From contig CM042035.1 in the NCBI GenBank assembly GCA_023525975.1, forward strand, positions 34,997,001 through 35,061,000: 64,000 nucleotides of DNA, read 5' to 3'. Both the position numbers and the translations under genes were made by a program. Position 1 is the first letter of the stretch. Every line of letters starts with the position of its first letter. The stretch comes from Smallanthus sonchifolius (taxonomy: Eukaryota > Streptophyta > Magnoliopsida > Asterales > Asteraceae). A model generated the notes under the pieces. The model was not told where the DNA came from. It saw only the letters and a program-made list of their open reading frames with translations, and did no database searches. Positions 55,269-64,000 of the stretch are shown piece after piece.

Positions 55269-57127
55269 TGTAACATCCCAAAAATAAAACGACAGTTAAA
55301 ATGACGAAATAAACGAACGAGGCAAGATTTGAGAAGTGTAGAGAGAGAAAGTTGGCGGATCGACCCAAGATTTGAGAAGTGTGTTGCTTCAGAGCTCGTG
55401 AGAAGAACCTCCGGATCCGAAACTCGATTCAGGTAACGATCGAGCCTAAATCTGAGTTTTTTTGTTCATTTTTGGGTTTTTCGGGTTTTGGGTGAAAATG
55501 TAACGTTTTCACGGAAAAAATTGAAAGATAAACATATATTTGAGTTCCTTAATGAAAAGCAAACGTTTTGAATGTAAACAGGTTCGGGATCTTGACGTGA
55601 TCAGACCTGAATGCGAAAGTTAGGGTTTTGCGAAGAAACAGATCGTGCGTACTTATCAAGTACGCACGGAGCTGGTCCTGCGTACTTATCTAGTACGCAG
55701 GAAGAGAGCACTGCGTACTTATCAAGTACGCATGGAAGAAGGTACTGCGTATTTATCAAGTACGCATGAAGCAAAGTGTGCGCACTTATTAAGTACGCAA
55801 GAACAAGTCCCTACGCACTTGCTAAGTGCGCAGGCATCAGACTGGTTAAGTAAAGTTAGTATGTTTAGAATGGTTAAACCGTTAGAGTTGGTATGGGTCT
55901 GATGTGTATTTAACTAATTAATTCAGATCGGAAGTGACGTTGTTGGACCTTGTTTAGGACAACCCAAATTAACTTATCAGGTGAGTTCTAGAAGCCCTCT
56001 TTTAAATATTTTAATAATGTTTTTGGGCTGGTTTGCATACGTAACGACGTGATTATTTTATAAAACGATGTTTATGAATGTTGTATGTGACGTTTTATAA
56101 AATGATGTTTATGAACGATGTTTTGGAAGGAAGGGTTATGAAAGAAGTGTTTATGAAATATTTTGCCAAAAGAAGTTTATGAAGTTTATGAAGTGTTTAT
56201 GAATGAATGAATGTTTTTAATAAACGTACGAATGCTTTAACTGAAGTTTTGAAGTAAAAGAAGAGAAGGTTTACGAAAGTCACAAACGAACGAATCTGCC
56301 AATATTCCTTAGGGAATGAAGGTTAAGGGTATGGGAAGTATGTTATGGGCCTTTACCTTTTAGGGGCCTCTGTGGCTGGCCAACTGGGTCGATGACGGTC
56401 GCCAAGGGGATTATCGTGATCCTTGAAGTTTGGTACTATTTACCTTACGGGGTAGTCGTGCTTGAAGTTTGGTACTTGTGCCCTACGGGGCGCAGTGCTT
56501 GAAGTTTGGTACGTGTCATCCTTGTGATGCCGTGCTTGAAGTAGTGTTGAATAACCTAAGTATCGGGCCCTAGGAGTTCTTCACCCAAAGGATAGTACGG
56601 TGATTGATGGGCCTAGTGGTGGTGATCTTTAGGTTATTCAGCCAGTATGTGACGTTTGGATTTGACGGTTACGAGAAGGCTCAGATTCGATATGTTCGTT
56701 GACTTATGTTTATGAAGTGTTATGTTTTGTTATTGCATTATTTTACATACGCTTTTTATTAAATGAAGTGTGAAGTTATGTTTTTGGCAAAATTATTTGA
56801 AGTTAAAGTTTTATGTTAAAACTAGAACTCACCAGCGTAGCTGACTTTTTAGTATGCGCATTCAGGTTAAGGCAGGTTACGATGATGGAAGGTGATGCTG
56901 GGCGGCTTGATGAGTTACCCGGATGACATGAAGACTGGCATCCCGTTATGATTAGATTATGTTATGTTTATGTAATAGACTATGTTACGCTTCCGCATGT
57001 TGAACAATGTAATGGTTATGTTTTAATGAAGTATTTTCTGCTGCGTTATTTTGATATTCAGGTTTAAGAACTGTTTGTAAATGAGTAAATCCAACAAGTG
57101 AGACCTCCCGGGTTTAGGGCCTTACAG
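55269..57127 (+). repeat. 3' LTR of element J (1,859 bp)
   Basis: It starts TGTAACATCCCAAAAAT and ends CCCGGGTTTAGGGCCTTACA. It follows a purine-rich tract (GTAAGAGGGGTAGACT). Blocks such as CTCTGTGGCTGGCCAACTGG near 56368 match solo LTR K. A six-unit palindrome array lies at 55646-55832. Confidence 0.94.
55646..55832 (+). repeat. Six-unit GCGTACTT/AAGTACGC palindrome array in LTR J
   Basis: Units 1-4 are GCGTACTTATCAAGTACGC or close variants. Unit 5 changes one arm (GCGCACTT). Unit 6 changes both arms in a compensating way (GCACTTGCTAAGTGC). Spacers of about 12-17 bp between them are unrelated. Confidence 0.93.
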
Positions 57128-58570
57128 TTTTCATGGCAGACATGTCTAATCCGTCAAAGGTAAAAGACTCTGTTTGTCATATTTACTGTTCTAACTGCAT
57201 TACTGTAAAAGATAAATTGCAAAAGGTCATGGATGATAACACAAACTTGATTTGTGATATGAAATCGATGCATTCAGTTAATCAGAAACTGAAAGATAAT
57301 GATAAATTGTGCATCGATAGAATTGAGTCTTCGAAAAGAGACTTAAATTCTCTGGGGTTAAAATATAAAGAACAAGCTTATCATTTGGATATGGCTTATG
57401 ATGAGATAGAAAAAATGAAATGAAGTTGTTGCTCAAAAGAATAAAGAAATTTATGACAAAGAGTCTGAGATGATCAAACTTCATAGAAAGTTGGAAAAGT
57501 GTGAAAATTCATCGGTTGTTTTGGATTATTTTAATGCTAATGCTGATCCTACTAAGAGAGTTGCTGGGATTGGATTTGTTTCTTCACCATTTAATGTAAA
57601 TTATGTGGTTGAACCTGAAATCATTCATGATGAGGAAATTGATCCAAAAACGGTATTAAAAGTGAATCCGGTAACTGGTGAGGATATGGTTTATGAATCT
57701 GATTATGAGGATGAGGTATTTGATGAGAAGAAGGTCGAAGGTATTCCAAAAGAGGTGAAACTTGATGAACCAACAGTTGTAAAAATTGTTACCCGTGATA
57801 GATGCATTCTGACTGAACCTGATGAGGTGAAAGTTGTTACACCTAAACTTTCCCCAATTTTACAGTCAAGTGATTTTGTCGCTGCTGGTCATCAAAAGGT
57901 GTATTCATCAAAGGTTTATGTTCCTAAGAAGTCAGTAAACTGTTCTGGAAAATCTTCTGAATCTTATTCCTCTGATGGTTCCTCCAACTCAAAGAATACT
58001 TCTTATTTTAGAACTTATAAAGAGAGAAGAGTTTGTTTTCATTGCAATGAGGCTGGTCACATTCTGGTCAATTGTCCTTATAAGAACCAGGGCAAATTGA
58101 AGACTGTTCCTTCACAACCAAAGGTGGTGAAGATTCTGAAAAGAACAGATGAGGGAAAGTCATCATTTAGTTTGGAGAAAAATATATCCTGTCGATCTTT
58201 TGTTAAATCCTCTGGATTTAAACAGCAGGATAAATTGAATTCTAAATCATTTGTTTGTCAAGAGAAATTTGAGATTCCTCATGTTAGAATTTCAAAAGAT
58301 TCTCAATATGAAGTTAAATTGTCTAGACCACAAAGGAGAAGACCAAACAGAAAATTGAAGAAAATTTTGGAAACATCTGAATCTGATAATAATATATCAA
58401 ATAATGTTTTTCAAAATAATCAAAATGTGTCTTCTTTGAAAAAGTCTGTTGGTAAAACTTCTATTCCAAAGGTTAATGATAACATTGATTGTGAATTGCT
58501 AGAAGTTGTTTATTTTGATCAATATGGACGACCCAAGACCACAATGGCTTGGGTTCCTATTTCTAACTAA
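57128..58570 (+). pseudogene. Sirevirus-like gag of E, C-terminal part
   Basis: Gag resumes after J (MADMSNPSKVKDSV) with a cysteine pair (CHIYCSNC) and a coiled-coil-like stretch. A frameshift follows near 57425. A long linker then leads to a second zinc knuckle, CFHCNEAGHILVNC, at ~58036, a basic region (RPQRRRPNRKLKK), and the end TTMAWVPISN with TAA at 58568-58570. Two knuckles far apart and a very long gag fit Sireviruses. Confidence 0.88.
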
Positions 58571-59640
58571 TTTTCGTTGTTTATGTAGGGACAATCAAGG
58601 AGGACTATCAACAATACATGGTATGTGGATAGTGGTTGCTCTCTACATATGACAGGGAATATTAGATTGCTTGAAGATGTTAAAAATATTAATGGAGGTT
58701 ATGTCGCTTTTGAGGGTAATAAAGGCGGGTACATAACTGGACAGGGTACTTTAAAGAATGATAAAGTCAAATTTGAGAAGGTGAATTATGTGGAGCAGCT
58801 GAACACAATCTTTTGAGTGTATCACAAGTTTGTGACAAGAAGTTTTCGTTCCATTTTAATGATGCTGAGTGTTATATCTTGAAACCGGATTTCGTTATTC
58901 CTAACGAATGGATTCTCATGAAGGCTCCGAGGAGAAATGACACGTATGTCCTTGACATGAGTGTCGCTACTGCAACGGATTCAATTCCTACATGTTTACT
59001 CTCCAAGGCGTCGGAATCAGATTCTATTTTGTGGCACAGGAAGCTAGCTCACATCAACTATCGGAAGATGAACTATATTGTTAAGAATGATCTGGTTCTT
59101 GGTATTCCGAAGATGAAATTCTCAGTTTCTGATGATTGTATTCCTTGTAAGAAGGGGAAACAACGAAAGAAATCACACAAATCTAAATCGAAGAATTCTA
59201 TCGTAACTCCTTTGTAGCTGCCGCATATGGATTTGTTCGGTCTGATTAGTATCAGGAGCATTGGTGGAAAATCGTACTGTTTGGTAGTAACGGATGATTT
59301 CTCTAGATTTTCATGGGTTAAGTTTCTTTCTTCTAAAGCTGAAACCACTGAGTTGGTACAATACTTAATCTTAGGTTTGTAGAATTTGTTCAATCTGAAG
59401 GTCAAAAGAATTAGGAGTGACAATGGCAGCGAGTTTAAGAATAGCAAGATGGGCTTATTCTGTCTTCAAAAGGGAATTCATCATGAATTCAGTGCGCCAT
59501 ATGTTCCTCAACAAAACGGTGTTGCTGAATGAAAGAACAGGACGTTGGTTGAAACGGCACGCACGATGCTTGCAGATTCTAAGCTTCCAGTTACTTTTTG
59601 GGCTGAAGCTGTGAATACTGCGTGTCACGTTTTGAATAGG
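58571..59640 (+). pseudogene. Protease and integrase of element E, broken
   Basis: Pol continues in the gag frame after TAA (58568) and TAG (58586). Protease has the active site WYVDSGCSLHMTG. A single-base loss near 58805 shifts the frame. GAG-pre-integrase (LWHRKLAHINYRKMNYI, CIPCKKGKQRKKSH) and the integrase core (DDFSRFSWVKFLSSKAE, RSDNGSEFKN, APYVPQQNGVAE) follow with stops at 59215, ~59381, ~59530 and ~59644. The D, D and E codons themselves are readable. Confidence 0.87.
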
Positions 59641-59642
59641 TC

Positions 59643-61967
59643 TTGACCATCAAGCGACACAACAAGACTTGCTACGAGTTGTTGAATAATCGAAAGCCGA
59701 ATCTGGATTATTTACTACCTTTTGGTAATCCTACCAAGTTTAGTGCTAAGGCTATTGAAGGGATTTTTCTGGGGTATGTTGCAAATTCTACTACCAAGAG
59801 GGTTTATAACAAAGAGATGCGCCAAGTTGAAGAATGGTTCCATATTGACTATTCAAATCGGTCTTTACCACAAATGGTGATTGGACCAGATTGCGCATTT
59901 GATTATGAAAACTTATTCAAGTCTTTTCATTTACTTTCTGATATTTCTCCGGATGAAGCTGATGTTCTCTATGATTCATGTCAGGATGCACAGCACAATG
60001 GTTTTCTACCAAATGCAGTTCCACATTCATCGGTTCCATCTACTTCTGCTTCCGATCCTAATGTTGCTTCTTGTTCGGGACCACATGATTCAGAGAGTGA
60101 GGAAGACAATACTATTTTTCAAGATTCTTCTGCTGATCCTTTGTTGGGTGATGAACCTTCGACACAGGATTCGGGAGAGATTCCTACAAATTTAGACTCG
60201 GAAATTCCAATTAATCATGATTTGTCTTATCAATCTGATACAACCCATGTTGAAGTTTTGCCGGTTCCTGAGGTTGCTTCCATCAAGGAACTCAAAGATC
60301 ATCCGGTGACAAATATAATCGGGAATTTGCAGGATGGAGTGAAAACACGTTCTATTGTTGACAATACTTGTTTGTATACATGTATTAAAGATTCTGGTGT
60401 TCTTGATGATTGCTCACATTCATGTTTTATTTCTCAGGTCGAACCCAAAAATGTTGAAATGGCTTTAAATGATAACAATTGGATAGAGGCCATGCAGGAA
60501 GAACTTGCTCAGTTTGACAAACTTAAGGTTTGGAATCTTGTAGATCTTCCGAAGGGTGTGTATCCGATTGGTACTAAATGGGTGTTTAAATGTAAGAAAG
60601 ACGATCGAGGTGTTGCGGTAAGAAACAAGGCAAGTTTAGTTGTCCAGGGTTTCAATCAACAAGAGGGAATTGATTACACCGAGGTTTATGCGCCTGTTGC
60701 GAGGCTTGAAGCTATACGGCTGTTTCTAGCTTTTGCTTCTTATAAAGGTTTTAAGGTGTTTCAATTGGATGTGAAAAGTGCGTTTTTATATGGAAAGGTC
60801 AAGGAGGAGGTTTATGTTTGTCAGCCTCCGGGGTTTGAAGATGCACTTAATCCGAATATGGTTTTCAAGCTTGATAAGGCCCTCTATGGTCTTCATTAGG
60901 CTCCTCGAGCGTGGTATGAAACATTGTCTACACATCTTTTGGCAAATGATTTTGTTCGTGGCAAGATTGACTCGACCTTATTCATAAAGAAATCAGGGGG
61001 AGATTACCTACTGGTGCAGATATATGTGGACGATATTATTTTTGGCTCAACAAATGAAGGGTTATGCAAAGATGTTGAGAGTGTTATGAAGTCGAAGTTT
61101 GAAATGTCAGCTATGGGAGAGCTATCGTTTTTCTTAGGTTTACAAGTAAATCAAAAGGAAGTTGGTTTCTTTATTCATCAGTCCAAGTATGTCAAAGACA
61201 TCTTGAGCAGGTTCAAGATGGAGGACTGTACCCCATATGATACTCTGATTCCGGTCAATCATAAGTTGAATTCTGACCCGGATGGAAAAGATGTGGATTG
61301 TCGACTTTACAGAGCAATGATTGGATCTGTCATGTACTTAACTGCTTCAAGGCCAGATATAATGTTCGCTGTGTGCATCTGTTCTAGATTCCAGGAAAAA
61401 CCAAAAGAATCTCACTTAATAGTTGTAAAAAGAATCTTTCGTTATTTGAAAGGAAAACAAAGATTGGGAGTATGGTATCCACATGGTTCTAACTTTGATT
61501 TCAATGCTTTTACTGATTCTGATTTTGGTGGTTGTTGTTTGGACAGGAAATCTACAACAGGTGGTTGCCAGTTCTTGGGTAATCGACTTGTCTCCTGGCA
61601 ATGCAAAAAAGCAAACCACAGTTTCCATTTCTACATGCGAAGCAGAATACATCGCTGCTGCAAGTTGTTGTTCACAGATCCCGTGGATACAACAACAATT
61701 AAGAGAATACGATTTGAATTTCCCAGGAACCCTATGTTTATTGATAATAATGCTACAATGTCTATAACTAATAATCCTGTTAAGCAAAGTAAAACAAAGC
61801 ACATTGAGATTAGATATCATTTTATTCGTGATTGTGCAGAGAAAAGTTTGATTGAGCTGATAAAGGTTCACACTGATGATAATTTTGCTGATTTGTTTAC
61901 CAAGGCATTTGATCGTACCAGGTTTGAATTTCTAATCAAAATGATAGGTATGATCAATCCCGAATAA
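59643..61967 (+). pseudogene. RT and RNase H of element E, broken
   Basis: The end of integrase (KTCYELLNNRKPNLDYL, GIFLGYVANSTTKRVYN) leads through a variable acidic linker to RT: KWVFKCKKDDRGVAV, EVYAPVARLEAIRLF, FQLDVKSAFLYGKVKEEVY, then YVDDIIFGS. RNase H includes DSDFGGCCLDRKSTTGG and CEAEYIAAASCC, and the frame ends at 61965-61967 after GMINPE. Lesions: stop at 60897, frameshifts near 60930, 61610 and 61730. It matches 1-704 of element A closely. Confidence 0.92.
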
Positions 61968-63608
61968 AAGTTTTTCAAAATCATATTTTCATGGAAAAAA
62001 TTGTTTTTAATTTCTTTTATTGCTTTATTACATTTCTGCATTTTAAATTTTCAGTCAAAAAAATGTTCTTAATTTATAAAAAGTCAAAACAAAGGGAAAA
62101 AATATAAAATTTGACATCATTTGAAGTTAGAGAAGAAATGATAGTACATCAGTGATTAGTTCATTTCACACGACCTTAGTAGATCTTTTATATATGACTG
62201 TTTAAAGTAATTTGATTTGATCTAAATTTCAAAGTCTGCATAAATGAGAAATGATAGTGTTGTGTATGCTCTAATCTTGATAATTTTTTAAATTTGTGTA
62301 TGAGTTTTGAAACTTGAATTGTCAATAGACTAGAAACGTTTTGAAACTAATAGTAGTGTGAAAATTAAATATGATATGATTACATCTGTGATTTAAATCC
62401 ATTATATGTCTGGGTGTGTTGTAAAAAATCATTATCAGATAAAGAATATATGGTTTTAAAGAATTTCATGAGACCAATATCGAATTATATCTTTAGCACA
62501 AATCTATTTCAGTTCACATTACTGCCCATGCCCTGAAAAACATGCAATGTATTGTTGAACTAAGATATGCTTTCAAAATCTGTTGAAACATATATTCGCC
62601 CTTGGATCAGTTAGATATATTATCTAGTCTGACTCCATTGAAACTTGTCCAGATAATAGTTGGATCCTCATACCTGAATCTGTTGATTCTCATTGTACAG
62701 CCAATTCATTAGAATCTTCTGATTCTGAATCATCATGATTTTTATATCCTTTGGGATCTGCTTTTCTACACTTGTGCTAAAAGAGATAATTTCATCTTGG
62801 AAATTGATCTAATTTTAAAATAAACTGTATATGTCCTGAAGATAGTGCAATTTATAATTCTGTTTGGCATATATGTGGGGTACACGATGTTTTTCATTTA
62901 AATAGTACTAAATCACATGAATTTGGAGAATAAACGCTTATAGTTTCAAATAATATAATATTGACAAATTTAAAAATTCATGTTTTATATTACAAATTCG
63001 GTATGAATAAATGAGCATTTCATAACCTAATCTTATTTACTTTGAAATTTATCGCGTATCATTTCAAATATTGTTCAAATACTGAAAAGAATGTATAAAA
63101 ATGAAAAAGGTGTAAAGCACACAATAATGGGTTGAATTGTTTCATATCATAGGTTACCCTTGGTTATTGCTAAAATGTGTGATGAACTACTCGGATACTG
63201 ATACGATCTTCTTACTCATGATGTTAATTCAAAAATATGTGATTTCAGTTTATACAGATAAAAATTCAAAAATATGTGATTCCGTTTGTATAGATAAAAT
63301 TCAAAAAGATTTTGTTTTTTATTTTCCATGAAAATTCTAAGCTTTTATTAAATTGTTCGGGATTGGATCAAATACATGCTGCTGACGGAAGTTCAAGAAG
63401 TGACGAGTTGAAAGTTGGTAAAAATTTGATCAAGGGAAAAGTTGAAGTCATTAAGTTCGCCTAACTCTTGTGAAGCGAACTTAATATGTTCGCCTGATGT
63501 TGGTGAAGCGAACTTATTATGTTCGCCTAGGGCTTGTTAAGCGAACTTAACAAGTTCGCCTAAATAAGCGAACTTAATCTGTATAAGGTTTTGTCCAGGC
63601 GAACTTAA
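61968..63608 (+). other. Post-pol region of element E
   Basis: It aligns with 705-2470 of A. It has two units of the ~46 bp minisatellite (63228-63305) against four in A, and a palindromic-unit cluster at 63451-63607 that is cut by gypsy LTR L. No coding is seen. Confidence 0.8.
63451..63607 (+). repeat. GCGAACTT/AAGTTCGC cluster in post-pol region of E
   Basis: It mixes full units (GCGAACTTAACAAGTTCGCC near 63541) with decayed ones whose second arm reads ATGTTCGCC. LTR L inserted in the last half unit, at CTTAA. Confidence 0.88.
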
Positions 63609-64000
63609 TGTAACATTCCTAATTTTTCCGACCCTATTTTAATTTATTTTAAATAATAAAATAACTGCATGATGTTGAATCATATACTTGTTCAAACCTA
63701 CACCTCATAAATCGTCAGCCGATCGTATTAAATTCAAAGATTTAGAACTCAAAATCATGTGGTAACACCTCTTAGAGTTAATCCAGTTAGTAATCTCGTT
63801 AGGTGTTCTGTTAAATCCTAACCAAGCTAATTCTGTCAAAGCTGAAATTGCAAGGGCTGATTTTGTAAATAACCAGAAACCCTAGTAGGCACGGTCGCGC
63901 CACGTTTTGGCACGGTCGTGCCTCGTCCGGCACGGTCGCGCCACGTTTTGGCACGGTCACGCCTCGCCTGGCACGGTCGCGCCTCTTATAGGCACGGTCG
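63609..64000 (+). mobile_element. Start of gypsy LTR L (runs off the window)
   Basis: TGTAACATTCCTAATTTTTCC begins inside the palindromic cluster of E and resembles Tekay-type LTR starts (J starts TGTAACATCCC). It contains an array of GGCACGGTCG units from ~63891. The right end and TSD are not visible; CTTAA (63604-63608) would be the left TSD. Confidence 0.75.
63891..64000 (+). repeat. GGCACGGTCGTGCC / GGCACGGTCGCGCC array in LTR L
   Basis: At least six GGCACGGTC starts are visible, about 20 bp apart, some perfect palindromes (GGCACG-GT-CGTGCC) and others with one changed base. The array continues past the window end. Confidence 0.88.

Larger units (their letters stand above)
52199..57127 (+). 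mobile_element. Tekay-like chromovirus J, internally deleted
   Basis: A 5' LTR remnant (52199-52685) is fused directly to RT; the rest of the 5' LTR, PBS, gag and protease are deleted. RT, RNase H, integrase and a full 3' LTR (55269-57127) follow. GTTTT repeats flank it (52194-52198 and ~57128-57132). It is inserted in gag of E. It is the same LTR family as solo LTR K. Confidence 0.93.
49568..63608 (+). mobile_element. Sirevirus-like Ty1/copia element E (interrupted)
   Basis: It has a 5' LTR (49568-50059), PBS, leader, long gag with two zinc knuckles, protease, integrase, RT/RNase H, and a post-pol region cut at 63608 by gypsy LTR L. Gypsy J interrupts gag at 52199-57127. It is the same family as A; ORF2 and the 3' LTR would lie past the right edge. 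Multiple stops and frameshifts are present. Confidence 0.93.

Noticed and set aside
55645..55902. 85-codon ORF with repeating RTYQVR/TYLSST words in LTR J
   Set aside because: The repetition follows from the GCGTACTT units; reading frame drifts between units, so it is not a protein repeat.

Overview
The window is repeat-dense nuclear DNA from a flowering plant. I infer a eudicot, and Asteraceae is my best guess from the style of the Sirevirus-like ORF2 and of the long-LTR chromoviruses; no marker gene proves it. I see no intact host gene. Almost every base belongs to a nested stack of LTR retrotransposons, plus one fragment of a FAR1/MULE-type transposase gene and one DNA element with long terminal inverted repeats (TIRs).

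Layout. (1) 1-6694: 3' part of Sirevirus-like Ty1/copia element A (end of RT/RNase H, long post-pol region, large ORF2, 3' LTR). (2) 6695-7307 on the minus strand: 3' tail, LTR and leader of a related copia (B), into whose leader A has inserted. (3) 7308-12084 plus 25637-28812 on the minus strand: Ty3/gypsy Tekay-like chromovirus H, split at 12084/25637 by (4) the same-family plus-strand element G (12085-25636), whose 5' LTR carries (5) a Tat/Athila-like solo LTR, M (14562-16217). (6) 28813-37077: an older copia, D (Tork-like), which hosts H in its 5' LTR and (7) a minus-strand gypsy solo LTR, K (32978-35712), between its integrase and RT. (8) 37078-38090: plus-strand copia piece C, an inverted copy of B. 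(9) 38172-39768 minus: broken FAR1-related sequence. (10) 40299-48092: element with ~220 bp TIRs holding (11) the complete small chromovirus F (40733-45732). (12) 49568-63608: Sirevirus-like element E, interrupted in gag by (13) internally deleted chromovirus J (52199-57127) and cut at its 3' side by (14) a gypsy LTR, L (63609 to the window end).

The nesting gives a relative clock: D is older than H, H older than G, G older than M; D older than K; E older than J and L; B older than A; the TIR element older than F. TSDs of 5 bp are readable for F (TAAAC), K (TCTTC), J (GTTTT) and M (CCAGT), and nearly so for G (TCAGT/TTAGT). Coding regions carry many premature stops and frameshifts, so none of the elements looks autonomous now.

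The most interesting pattern is not a gene. Unrelated families carry arrays of short dyad-symmetric units in their LTRs: GCGAACTTAATAAGTTCGC in the copia LTRs (just upstream of the TATA box, and again in leader and post-pol regions), the same unit in gypsy LTR K, GCGTACTTATCAAGTACGC at the equivalent place in sister gypsy LTR J, CTCTCGCGGTACGCGAGAG in M, GGCACGGTCGTGCC in L, and TTTACACTTGTGTAAA inside the TIR element. Arm changes are compensated on the other arm, so the symmetry itself appears to be kept. Other notable points are a likely spliced gag intron and a coiled-coil ORF upstream of gag in both Tekay-like elements, and a strong 3' splice site directly before the copia ORF2 start. Coordinates near 57127-57134 may be off by one base.
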